Below, piece after piece: positions 22,567 through 33,796 of a stretch of DNA of 64,000 nt. Origin of the DNA: Rosellinia necatrix (Eukaryota; Ascomycota; Sordariomycetes; Xylariales; Xylariaceae); NCBI GenBank assembly GCA_021209875.1, contig JAGYVD010000007.1, positions 1,240,001-1,304,000 on the forward strand. The letters are read 5' to 3'. Within the stretch, counting starts at the first letter, position 1. Each line of letters starts with the position of its first letter. The position numbers and the translations under genes are program-made. Under the pieces are notes generated by a model. The model was not told the origin of the DNA. It was given only the letters and a program-made list of their open reading frames with translations, and did not search any database.

Positions 22567-23474
22567 TTACTAATTTAACGCCGATGCCACCCGTCTAGTC
22601 AGTAGCTCATGCCCGACTCTGGTACCGGGGAGGTGGGGGGTTTCGGAGCCTAAACCCCTTTCTCCTCCGATTGGTCACGCACTAGACAGAGTCACTCTTA
22701 CTGAGAAAACAAAAAAGACGGCAACTTTCGGGGTCACTCGCCACCCCGGGTCAGCTACTCCTACACTTTATTTGATGCTGCCTTGGGAATCCGGGCTTTT
22801 AGTTTGGATGCTTGGTCCCTACATAGTAGATACTGGTTACAGCTAACTTAACCTACGTTGATATGCAGCTAAGTTAGCGATCCATGAACAGTCAAAAACC
22901 ACACGGCGACTCTCAAACTTGCTTGTGGTATATAAGCAACAGAAACATAAACCAGATAACCTGTTATGTAATGGCTGTCAAATCCCATTGAAAGGTTAAT
23001 CAGGCATGACATATGTGCCACCCATCAAACAACCATTTTCGCATATGCTGACGCTATCGGAGACCCGCGCCTTCCAGCAGGATAATTGATTCTTCGTAAA
23101 GAAGAGCGATCAGATACAATATGCGAATAATGTAAATATGCCCCTCGTATATGGCCTCGAAACCTACGCTTTGGGGGTAGCTCCTAGTTGGTTGGCCTAA
23201 TCAACCCTATGATGTATAGACCCTGCAGGTTTGCCTGGTTGTGTTGAATTCTGTACCACTGCATAGTTTGTGACACTGTTACGTCACGGACAGATTTGAT
23301 TATAAACGGGGCGAGATCATTCGTGGCTCTCGCCTTCTTATTTCGTCTACTTCCGCCGATAGACTACTCTCCTATTGGAGTTGTGAGTATGAACCTCTCT
23401 TTATAGCACTGTAGGGCGATAGGTGCTCTCCGGCCGGTCTAGCAGGATATGGTCTATGAGAGTCTGTAACGGGA
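22567..23474. other. intergenic region, oxygenase promoter and regulator 3' flank
   Basis: Nothing coding was recognised. Moderately AT-rich. It contains the presumed promoter of the oxygenase gene, which is transcribed leftwards from 22566. The last exon of the neighbouring regulator might extend to about 23400 if its final intron is spliced. Confidence 0.4.
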
Positions 23475-25834
23475 TTAGCAAGCTATGCTCGGGAAAGGGG
23501 GAAGGGAGAGAACGAGACGTGCCCAATCAACAATATTCGATTCCTTCAAGACACTATCTATTGGTGCCATATCCGCAAAATCCAAGGAAAAATCCATCGC
23601 TGAGACAAGGTGGGATTGATCATAAGATATAGTTGACGGCGGTGGTGGTTGAACATCATTATTCAGTAATATAGCGAGGGAACCGTCTCTAACATCAGTT
23701 TGAGGGGGCGGAGGCGGAGGCTTCTTGTGAGGAAGATCTTGCATCGATACTCTCCTCAGGATCGCGCCGACAACCCTCGTCGCATGGGCTGCCTCCTTGG
23801 AAGTACTCTTCCGCTCAGACCATATTTTGTACGACGTTCCTAGGGCCTTGAGTTTCCTTGACCTATCAGCAGAACTAAATATGAGTTAGCAGGGATCTGC
23901 ATTCGGGTTGGCCAATGAAAACTCGCCTGCTTGGCAGATTCTCCGTGAGATCTAAACATAATATCATGGATGCGATCAGGAAGTCATGTATCGTTAATGA
24001 TGAGAGCATGTACTTGTCCTCGTACATTCGGCCACCAGGTTTGCTCTCCTCTTCATATTCGGCGTGAATATCAAGTATCCTTAAGGCGGCCTCTCGACAT
24101 GTAGTGCGAGATAGTTCGCATTGTGGGTTGTCTTTCTCCCGACTAAGATATGGCCTATGTAAAACGCAGAGACTTTTCAGGAACATCATCTCAAGCATTA
24201 AACGATGCATGATATCATAGGTCTGATCAGTGAAGCTGTACGAGCGAATAGGCTTTATCTGCAAGGGTGGCGGGACCTGACTGTGATAGTGGTGAAGTTC
24301 GTCATCGAGTTTGAGAACATCGTCATATGCGGGTGGGTGGATTGATAGTGTTAATCGAAGAACGCGACGAAGTATGCGGCAAAGCTTAGACTTTATACAA
24401 AGATATAAAGTTGATGTTGGCTCCGAGGCGGGTCGGGAGGGTGGTAGAATCATCATGTTCTCATCAAAATCGGAATCGTACAAGTTAGCTGGAGATTCAG
24501 TGTCGCATTCGTCGTCTCGAATAATCGGCGGTACACCCTGCTGGAAGGAAAACAAGACGTCGAACACCTCGATGAAGAACCATGCCCTACGCCGGATCTC
24601 CCCTTCGAATGGCGTTACATTTGAGAGATACTTAGGATCGCGATGGTATCCCATGCGTTGCGCGAGTCGGGCAGTTAGCCCGAATTTAGCCCAGAGACTT
24701 GAATCGACCAAGTGTTTCCTCCTCATTTCAGTGAAGCCATGTAGTAGCAAGGCTTCGATGGAGTAAGGCTTAGCAGATAAATAATCGCCAGATATGAGGC
24801 AGTCAACCGCTAGTACTGACAACTGCTCCGGCCGAGGGGCGTCGGACAACCCGCTTTCGCCCTTCTCCAGAGCGATTGACGTGGCGATCCATAATATAGA
24901 GGCCAGGCAACTAATCCATAGGAGGCTAACGGATCTAGGATCTCTCCAGAAACTATCGTATTCTTTCTGGAACTTGTTTGTGTGAATGTACGGCGCGGTG
25001 GTAAATCTGTGCCTGAAGTATAACAAGATAAGATGGTCAGTCTGGTGTTGCGGCGGGAGCCGCGCCAACGCTTGCTCGTGTGTAATCATCTCGCCCTTGC
25101 CGTAGATGAGGTCCTGGCAATCTGCGGACCAGTTGTGATTCGAGGGTGGGGGCGACGGAGTTGGAGGAACATCAAGCTCAGAATCTAGTATGCCCTGAAT
25201 ATCATGAATGCTCTCCAGAATAGAAGCCCAGTGCGTGTTCCCGATGTAACTAGCCTCGCCGGCCCGGGCGCTAGCATGCATAGAAACACTTGGCGCACTC
25301 AGGCTCGGGGGCGAACTCAGATCAGAACGCGTGTCAGCCTCAGTTCGGTTGTCTGCTGAGCTGGATGGCGTGTTCAAGGAGTGGTCTACAAATGTGCCGC
25401 TGGTGACCAGCCCATTGACCATCTCCTCGAGCTTCTGTAAGCGGACCTGAAGCACCGGCCTTGAGACGGCCTCTGGCTTGGTGCGAACTTCCGGCTGGAT
25501 CCGCGGCTCAGTGCCCCGAGGCTTGCGGGCGGCGCGCGGGGCGTATTCACAAAAGCTGGCTTCACCGCTCTTGATGCATCGCTCGCACGGCTGTTGGCGA
25601 TCGCATTTCACCTGACACAAGATTTAAGCTACGGCGCGGCAAAAGAAGGACCGGCTGGCGCGGACGGGATGCGCAACCTACCTTGCGGGTGCGGCACAAA
25701 AGGCAACTAACAGGAGGACGGTTGCGCTTCTGAATCTTTCGTTGCGCGCCCTCGGTAGGCTGCGCGCGAAAGACATTGGTCTGATATCCCGGTGGTGGTG
25801 CGGGCGGCGGCGGCGGTGGTGGTGCAGAATCCAT
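23475..25834 (-). CDS. Zn2Cys6 transcription factor with Fungal_trans domain (about 745 aa)
   Basis: Exons 25834-25682, 25611-23927 and 23874-23475. The finger begins in exon 1 (CLLCRTRK, Cys44 and Cys47) and continues in exon 2 (VKCDRQQPCERC, with Cys54, 60, 63 and 72). A leucine-rich linker follows (VLQVRLQKLEEMVNGL, about 100-115). The middle homology region has SVSLLWISCLASILWIATSI and a long helical part to LIASMILCLDL. The second intron appears to be GC-AG (gcgagt...tttag, branch ctaac). An alternative acceptor 12 bases on, at 23863, keeps the frame. After it the protein continues with RSRKLKALGTSYKIWSERKS and ends in a Pro-rich, acidic tail. The stop at 23475 assumes no further intron. 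A possible terminal intron (donor near 23510, acceptor ...ttacag) would change the last 15-20 residues. It sits between an oxygenase and an MDR reductase and may control them. Confidence 0.85.
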
Positions 25835-25950
25835 GGCACGGAAGGTTCGGGGTTAACATGGATGATCTACCTACACCAGGGTAGCTGGGTCAAGATGGGA
25901 TGGTTGTGCAATGGACCAGTCATAGGAACCGAGCCGGTCATTGAGACAGC

Positions 25951-25982
25951 GCAGCACAGCACAGCACAGCACAGCACAGCAC
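25951..25982. repeat. CAGCA pentanucleotide repeat
   Basis: Six tandem copies of GCACA/CAGCA, about 120 bases upstream of the regulator start codon. Confidence 0.9.
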
Positions 25983-26682
25983 GACACTGATGGCACTCTA
26001 CAGCGCAGCAAGCAATTTCCAGGCCGAGTGTGAGCTCCACCCAGCAAGCCGCCGCCAGTTTCTTGGGGAGGGAAAAAAGAGAGAGGGAGAGGTAAGGGAC
26101 AAGGGAGATAGAGGGCCGGATGGAGTGATTTCAAGGAATTAAGAGAATGCCTAATCGAGACGAGGCCGTCGCAAATTAATGCTGGGCGGATGGATGGATG
26201 GGATGGATGGGAGGCGTCTGCTAACCACAGACTCTGCCGGCCGGGACGTTGGCTTGTGTGCTACCAGACAATGCCATGTAATCAAGTTCCAGGGTGCGGT
26301 GCAAGTCGAGTCGGTCGTCGTCGGAAACAAGTGGCGTGTGTCCGTGGATAAATCCGTGAGCCATGAGGACATGAGGGAGAAATGGGCCAGATCCAGATCT
26401 CATGCGAAGGGAACAAACGAGCCAAACTCCGGAGCCACCTACCAAAATAGGTACTTGCCTACCTGCGTACCTTGGGCAGGTAAGGCGGTAGGCGGTAGTC
26501 ATTACCTCACCTCCCAGGTCCATCATGGATCGAATCCCAGGGTTGGGGCCAAGGTACTGGATGAGGTATTATCGCTACCCACATGGCAGTTCGGGTACCC
26601 TGCCGTAGTCGCCTACGCGCGCAGACACACTTCGGTCGGTAGGTACCCCATAGACCCTCGGCTACTTCCATGTACATGCGAG

Positions 26683-26831
26683 CTACCGTAGTCCGAACCG
26701 ACGACACACGACGCGGTACCTACGCAGGCAGGTACCTCCCTCTTACATGCCCAAGTAGATTACTTACTTGCTTAGTGCCTACCTAGGGTAGGTAGGTAGG
26801 CAGGTAGGTAGGTAGGTAGGTAGGTAGGTAC
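26683..26831. repeat. TAGGTA/TACCTA cluster ending in a (GGTA)n run
   Basis: Scattered tacctacg and ggtacc words merge into a nearly uninterrupted run of TAGG/GGTA units from 26787 to 26831. Confidence 0.85.
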
Positions 26832-27084
26832 TGGGTGGTGTAAATGCCGTACTGCAGATTTGGCATACCCGGAATTTCCTCGGGCTCTCCACGATGCTTA
26901 TGTATTGTATTCCTCATCATTTCACCATCCTTGCAAGCGCATAATAAGCTGGTAAAGCCGTCGAACCGAAACAACCTACAAAGTCCGATGGGCAGGATAG
27001 AGATTATCATGTTTGTCAGCATGATGTCTCTCTCACTGTGTAACGACGTGTGGGCGTAGCCAAATTCCCCCGTCCAGTTGCTGT

Positions 27085-27110
27085 TTGTATGTATGTATGT
27101 ATGTATGTAT
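27085..27110. repeat. (GTAT)n microsatellite
   Basis: Six perfect GTAT units. Open frames crossing it are artefacts. Confidence 0.9.
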
Positions 27111-27792
27111 CCATCCCGCAACTGCTGCAAGTGGTCCAACCGAGTATTTCGATGCGCATCACCTGATATGTTGGACTCGCTGCCTGCAAATGCATCAGGT
27201 GTCGTGGGTAGAATACCAGACCTGATGTCACTGGTGGCATCGGCTGCCGACAGCATAAAGGTGCCTGCATCCCAAGTTTCGGCCTCTCTCTCAACACTGG
27301 TGCCTGGTTATTGCGATCCTCACGCCATCCGGCACTGGCAGGAGGCAAGCGTGCGAGGCACTTAATCGCCACAACTTACGTTTCGGGCCACCCCGGCGTC
27401 CTCGTGGCCCATTACAATACTGGGAGTGGGTACGAGCCTGAGGCCAGTACGAACAGCAACTTCTGGTGATACAAACGTAAAGCTTAAGTACCTACCGACT
27501 ACCGTTCTTGGATAAGATTCTTGTACGAGTTAGCTTCGCACTAAACCACCTGCCACAACTCAGAACGTTTGGCCTCGGGAGATAAAATGATGCTCAATCC
27601 CGACAGGATACCTAAAGCAGTAATTTCTATCCCCGATAGAATCCGTTTTTCACCCGTGCTTATCACATCCGTCAGGGACTCAATACCTACCTACCTAACA
27701 CTAACCTGCTCTATCGTCAACCGAAGATGGCGGAATTAAAATCGGTCGAAAAACGGCCGCCGGATAACATAATCAAGGAACGGCTAGGAGAT

Positions 27793-27800
27793 TATATAAG
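27793..27800 (+). promoter_or_regulatory. candidate TATA element of the MDR gene
   Basis: TATATAAG lies 151-158 bases before the ATG at 27951, within AT-rich DNA. The spacing is plausible for a fungal promoter, but this is position and sequence alone. Confidence 0.3.
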
Positions 27801-27950
27801 AAGGGAGTAAAATGTAGGTAGTACGAATATCGGGTCAGTTCTAAAGCAGCCTGAACGAACTCCCAGAAGCATTGTACCCAAGTACGACACTCCCCTTTCG
27901 AAGTATATCACAAACAAACAACCACGTCCAAACCCCCAAATTCCGAAGCC

Positions 27951-29057
27951 ATGGCCGGTGCAAAAGCTCTCGTTGTTCAGTCTCTCAAATCGCCTGCCGA
28001 TGTCAAGGTCGTGGAGAAGGACATCCCCAAAGCCGCCCCGGGCACCGCAGTCGTTCAGGTTCTCGCGTCTGGCATCGGCCCCGGCCACGGCTATTTAATT
28101 TCACACGAGGTCCCGGGCTTCTCGTTTCCCTTGCCTAGCGTCTACGGCACCAGCGCCGTCGGCCGTGTAGTGTCAGTGGGCTCGGATTCCGTCTCGCTCA
28201 AGGAGGGCCAGCTGGTGGCAGTCGATCCTTTTACCGCGGCAAGAGATGATCCTGATGTCGAGATCATAGTCGGACTCATGGACAGCGGCGAGGCAAAGGC
28301 CAGGAAGTTAGCCAATGACACGTGGCGCGACGGCTGTTGGCAGACGCACGCCGTGATCCCTCTAGAGAATGTCATCCCCCTTGACGAAGACGCCCTAATC
28401 GGGAAGCACCGCTACGATATCGAAGAACTAACCATTATCATCCGACTTGCCGTCGCCTATGGCGCTATATCCGGTGTCGACATTAAGGCGGGCGAGACTG
28501 TCATCATCGGGCCCGCTACCGGCCAATTCGGCGGTGCCGCGGTCGAGGTGGCGTCGGCTATCGGCGCGCGCGTCATCGCGCTAGGTCGCAACCGGGAGGC
28601 ACTGGACACGTTAAAGTCAACGATCCCTCGCGTCGAGACCGTCGTGCTTACCGGCGACGTCGAGAAAGATGCCCAGGCCATCCAAGCCTTCGGGCAAGCC
28701 GACGCCTTCGTCGACTTCACGCCACACAGCGTGCACACCGAGCCTAGCCACATCAAGAGCGCCCTGTTCTCGCTACGAAAGCGCGGCCGTGTCGCTCTCA
28801 TGGGCGGCTTGGGCGGCAACATCACCCTGCCGTACTTTCTGATGATTCTGAAGAGCCTGGAGATTAAGGGGAAATGGATGTATACTCGCTCGGAGGTGAG
28901 GAACCTCGTCAAGATGATCGAGGCGGGGACTCTGAAAATTGGGAAAGGGGCCGGTCATCAAGTACACGGAAAATTTAGACTCGAGGATTATGAAGCCGCT
29001 TTCGAGTCAGCAGCTAAGAATGCAAATTGGGGGGCTTCTGTTGTGTTCACACCATAA
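27951..29057 (+). CDS. medium-chain dehydrogenase/reductase, zinc-alcohol-dehydrogenase-like (368 aa)
   Basis: Single exon with a good start context (gaagccATGG). The N-terminal GroES-like half has MAGAKALVVQSL and GRVVSVGSDSVSLKEGQLV. The Rossmann half has the glycine-rich nucleotide motif GPATGQFGGAAVEVASAIGA (about 187-205), followed by ALGRN, typical of NADP(H)-binding MDR enzymes. The helix and strand order continues to RGRVALMGGLGGN and a C-terminal substrate-side lobe. I do not see the usual catalytic zinc pattern (Cys-Asp-...-Gly-His-Glu) in the first half: GPGHGYLISHE replaces it. A zinc-independent quinone- or enoyl-reductase-type chemistry is therefore likelier than classical alcohol oxidation. 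The cofactor and substrate are inferred. It is divergent from the Zn2Cys6 regulator ending upstream and may belong to the same small functional group. GC content is higher than in the following gene-free DNA. Confidence 0.88.
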   Translation: MAGAKALVVQSLKSPADVKVVEKDIPKAAPGTAVVQVLASGIGPGHGYLISHEVPGFSFPLPSVYGTSAVGRVVSVGSDSVSLKEGQLVAVDPFTAARDDPDVEIIVGLMDSGEAKARKLANDTWRDGCWQTHAVIPLENVIPLDEDALIGKHRYDIEELTIIIRLAVAYGAISGVDIKAGETVIIGPATGQFGGAAVEVASAIGARVIALGRNREALDTLKSTIPRVETVVLTGDVEKDAQAIQAFGQADAFVDFTPHSVHTEPSHIKSALFSLRKRGRVALMGGLGGNITLPYFLMILKSLEIKGKWMYTRSEVRNLVKMIEAGTLKIGKGAGHQVHGKFRLEDYEAAFESAAKNANWGASVVFTP

Positions 29058-29822
29058 ATAGAGGACAGTCAATGTGCCAATATCATTGAGCACGTAAGTT
29101 ATCATACCCAACTATAATATACGATAGAGTGACAAATGAATAATAATATACAACGCGGAGACAGAATAGATCATACGTAAAGACAGTAGCAGATATCGGC
29201 TCTACGATTGTGAAGCCTTGCAGCTATACTCATTAATGTTAGCGGGTATTCTTGCTATGACTTGTCGTGGTCAAGATGAAAATTACCGAGTTTTAGGTGA
29301 GAGCGTCTGAGCAAAAAAACCCTTTAGATCACAACAAACAACGGTCCGCCTATTAAATTATAGCTAGATAAAACGCTAACATTACCTATAAACAGGATTT
29401 GATGATTTTATCTGGCTGAGCATAATATTGTAATCATTATTTTATATTGTAGTGAAGGCTAGGTAGCATTAGCTCAGTCGTTAACAGCAAAGGAATATGC
29501 CCTTTTAAGCGTTGTCTTACTTTCAATACGTTAAAATTTGTCATCGACGTGAAATTATAACTAGGTAGGATATTGACATTCATCTTGTTAGCTTTCTAGA
29601 GTGAATGAGTCTTCCAAATTGTATATAGCTACCTGTTCACGCAACGTGTCTATATCAGGGGCTCAAAATTGGCATCGGAGTCTATGACCAACCGTTAAAG
29701 AATATGAGGCTAAATAATCCCTCACAGGCATTGATAACTGCCATATTCGAGCATTAAAATAGTAATAAGGGAGATTAAATCGCTGTTCGCCTATGGCATG
29801 GGGTGTGGCTTATGCCGTTATG

Positions 29823-29846
29823 ACATGTGTGTATTGTCACACATGT
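29823..29846. repeat. 9-bp inverted repeat with 6-base loop
   Basis: ACATGTGTG and CACACATGT arms surround TATTGT in AT-rich non-coding DNA. The arms match perfectly. Possible hairpin or dyad protein site. No downstream gene context. Confidence 0.5.
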
Positions 29847-31545
29847 AGAAGATCCTATGTCACTTATGTAGCCTAATATTATCACATATTAAAAACTCCA
29901 ACCAATACTCTTTAAGATTAACGATTTATGGTTTGATAGTGTTTCTTAGGGAGACGCGGAACGAATTGGGGGGCGTATGCTTGAAAAAAGGGTGGCGCAA
30001 TACGACAGAGAGCGATGAGCTGTAGACCGTTGCCTGCGCCATCGCTCGGGATTTTATGTTACGTTATGGTTCCCTCTTATCCAGGTATCGTAGAGGTGGT
30101 ATCTATTACCATTAAAGCGGTAAGGCACCTTCAGAAATACGATCCAATGAAGCACCAAACCTCAACAACTTCTAAATGGTGAGGTTCTCTCTGATTGGCT
30201 GATTAACGATCAAGGAGGGCTCACCGGGCCAGGGCAATGCGTTCGAAGTGGAAATACACCCATTGTGAACTCGCTTAGAATAATTATAGATATTAAGATT
30301 GGGCCTCTAAGCGCAGACGAGTTTCGGGATTGGATTGAAGTGATGACGTCTCAAGAAACACTTCCCGCCCCCGCTAGGCTGCGGGTTGAGACCGTACTGT
30401 AATCTAGTAGCCCCCTAGAAACGAACATGTGTTATGCTGGCCGCAAAACAAAGTACGCCACGAACGGCTCCTATACTAGTCTATGAGATCTACCCGAACT
30501 CCACGATGGGATGGTCCTTCCGAGACTAGGGATCACATGGTGCCTATTATTCGCGGATTTAGGAACAAGAAACCAATGGTAGGTGGGTGATGGGACACCA
30601 AGGTGTGCACAATACCCGGCGTTGAAGGGTCGGCGCTCAAGAACCCTGTGTTGACGAGTGTCAAGTAGACATAGCGAATCCATTTCGCCAATGGCTGCCC
30701 CGATAACACTAGTGCCCTGCCAAACCGTATACTACAGCGCACGTGTAAGCACAACCGGCGCTTCTGCAAACTGAGCACACAAGGCTCTACTATTCCCTTC
30801 GTCGTGTCACACGTTTACATGGTAGGCTACCCCTCGGCAGATATAAGGCGACGGTAAGACAGCGAGGCGCCTATCTGCAGGTACGAAGTGGCAGAGTTGT
30901 AGTCGTATCTGTATAGCCCCATGGTGGCGTTACCAGAACCGTGGATGTTGGTTATCGGGAAGGATGGCGCACGACGAGACTATGCGGGTGATGCATGCCG
31001 GGCGACAAGGACGGCTCTTTAAACGCCAATCGCGCAGGGCACGATGTTGGTAGGGCACAATCGCCAGCACGGATGGGGACGGATTCTAGAAGGAGTTGGC
31101 GGCGAGCCACACTAGTAGTTGTTCATGGGGGGGTTTCGAGAAGGCGCTTATAGAATGCGAGTGTGGGTGTAAGGCGGCTAATCAGAGCCGACAATCTCGT
31201 TATTGGCGAGCATCGGATGCGTTTGGCGGGTTTTGCCCGTGGGCCTTCTCCCTCTATGACGTACGGGGCGTTAGAGACGTCGTTGTGAAATGAATTGCAG
31301 AGCGGCCAAGGTGACGATGTGCCCTTTGGTCTTGTTCGTACTTGTACTTACTTGTAGGACTCATGATGAACAAGAGGATGAGAGATGTGCTCAGCTCCGT
31401 GGGCACTTAGTAGGTTAGTTAGGCCGAATCTCACGGGCGGTTAGGCAAATTGCGGCCTAGCGCACTTTAGCGCTGCTTCAAGCGCGGCGCGAAGCCTCAG
31501 GAAATGTTGTGTGACTTCATCAAGGATACTTAGCAGTCTTAAGTA

Positions 31546-31605
31546 TAGGTAGGTAACTAGGTACCTACCTACCCGGGTAGGTAGATAGGTACCTACCTAG
31601 ATGTA
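31546..31605. repeat. TAGGTA/TACCTA cluster with a 20-bp perfect palindrome
   Basis: CTACCTACCCGGGTAGGTAG at 31565-31584 is a perfect palindrome. GTACCTACC and TAGGTACC words flank it on both sides. Confidence 0.85.
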
Positions 31606-33773
31606 CGAACAGCTGCCCCATACAGTACAACTAGTATAAATGCCTATCCTAGCTAGTTATCTACCTACCTAAGCCATAACAGCAAACAGACTTACCAGGT
31701 AGGTACGGAGATAACCGTATTTGACTTAGTGCGCTTGAGCAAGTTGTGCATGTACTTGTATATACACATTAGCAGCTATACACCGCAAGTACCTACTCAG
31801 TTATTCCCTTCTTTCGTCTATTTTAACTATTGTGTAGCACTTGATATAATATCACAGTGCCGTGCACTACAAGTATCATAGTCTCGTATTAGGCAGTAGC
31901 TAAACCTAAAGTTATGTCAGGCAGTCCATACAACTAGCATTGAATCTACACAAGGTATCATATCTCTATCTGCACGCCGTGGTGAACTCCTTTGTGCCGC
32001 TGCAGCCTTCTTACTAAGGTTGGCTTGATCCCATCGCGGGTAGGTAGCTGCCCAACCTAACCTTAGGTAGGTGTTTGGCACATATGCAATCGACACCGAC
32101 GCCGACATGATACGTCATGTGATTTCGAAGAGATGCTCCTTTACCTTAGGTACCTACAAAACACCTACCTAGTGCTCTAGTGTTCTTAGGTCAGTCGCCA
32201 CCTATTTATAACTTGCCACTTCTCTCGTCTTTCCTCGTAATCATATATCTATATCATGCCGGTATTAGATATTGAAGTTCGTGCTAGACACGGTGCCTCC
32301 TTGCCGTCGTATTTATGCTGATGACACGCAAGTGAGCATCCTACGCCGAACCAGCTGACCCTCGAGATTCCGAACGCATGGGTTGGATCAAACTATGTAT
32401 GGGTCTATATGTAGACGTACAGGTAGGCACACGTGAATGTATGTAAGTAGGGAATATGTGATGGCATTCCTTGCTCTAGCTGGCTCCTTACGCTAGATAG
32501 CTAGCACATCGATGGTACCCCTGGTTCTATACACTACATACTGCTGCGTATGTAGAGAGATGTGATGGTTATTAATATACCAGAAGGTACGTACGCCAAC
32601 GTGGCCTCCTTACCATTCTGCAAGATACCCGACATCCTCCTTTTCACCCGGCACTATCGGTTGGTGTGATGCCAACGTCTTCCGGCTCTGTGGCTAGGCA
32701 ATCTCCTTTCACAACATTAAAATCCGCTTTGGTAAGCTATTTAGTCGGCAATAGACCATCGTCTTGTTTAAAGTAATGCTCGCAGATATATCACCCTAGA
32801 TTCGCCATCTGGCTAAGCGATACTTGTGATTTGTGCACGTGCCCTGCACGGCCTGACCTTCTATCTCTATTCCAAACTCCATTTGAGCATCAAGGGCCAT
32901 TTCATTGGCCAATCTCTATCTCAATAGCGAACGACTCTTTTTTTTTTATTCCTTTCGTGTTACCCCCAGCCGAAATAAGAAGCGCTACCTACCGCCCGCC
33001 TAAACTCGAATCATAAACCATTTGCTGAAATGTAGGTATAGCTTATGACGCATAGGGAGCACAACAGGCGGATGTCAGCCTCGGTATTGCTCTCATCGGC
33101 TTTCACCGCTATCTCTAACGAGGGGTCTCATCCCCCATCAAGGCTTAGAAAGCTTATGCATAGTGTCGTATTTTAACCTACAAGGAGCGGCCCACGTCCG
33201 CGTTACGTTGGTATACCTGTTTACCTTCTTTCCCCCCGTGTTTTCTTGCCTTTTTTTTTCCTTGCCGTTTTTTCTTGAGGCTGAAATTGGCCCCCAACCT
33301 GTTTGATCATATTCAAGTAGCCTACGTGCCTACGTGGTGCTTAGCACGGCAACTGCTGTTTTTCCACTTCCTATGCAGATGAAGGGCTAACAGAGGTACC
33401 TCATAACCCCTTAGGTGGACGGCTGACAGGCAGACACTGAAGCGTTGGAAGTTGACCCCGATCCCTATTTGCTTAGAATAATGGGAGATGCATAGATATC
33501 CATCCAGCCCGATGCAACCCTCTAACTACCTTGTTTCTTCTGCAGCTTGAGACGATGAGGGGTAAAAAGGCGAGCCCTATCGGGTTCGATGCAAGGTCAA
33601 CGCCGCCACCACCACCGGAGTCGCATGCCCTGCACACCTCGCTTCATGCAGGCGTTTATCACATTCTTTGGGCGTCTGTGACTGCGAGGTGGTTGAGTTG
33701 CCAAGTCGCCCAGTTGCCCAGTTGTCCAGTCACCCATGCTCTCGGATTTCCGAAAAGAACACTAGGCTAGGAA

Positions 33774-33796
33774 GGGGGGGTAGGGGGGTAGGGGGG
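33774..33796. repeat. G-run block (7, 6 and 6 G) with TA spacers
   Basis: Three G-runs of at least six bases separated by TA. Runs of this length can supply four GGG tracts, so the block is a G-quadruplex candidate on the + strand. Confidence 0.7.

Larger units (their letters stand above)
25835..27950. other. intergenic region between divergent regulator and MDR genes
   Basis: No gene is supported. It contains a CAGCA pentanucleotide repeat (25951-25982), a GGAT-rich patch (26187-26212), TAGGTA motifs (26683-26831) and a GTAT repeat (27085-27110). A TATATAAG string at 27793-27800, about 155 bases before the MDR start codon, is a candidate TATA element. Confidence 0.45.

Noticed and set aside
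26523..26545. B-box-like GGATCGAATCCC, considered as a tRNA gene
   Set aside because: The GGTTCGA core is not intact, and no A-box or cloverleaf pairing could be drawn upstream. No other tRNA-like B-box was seen by eye.
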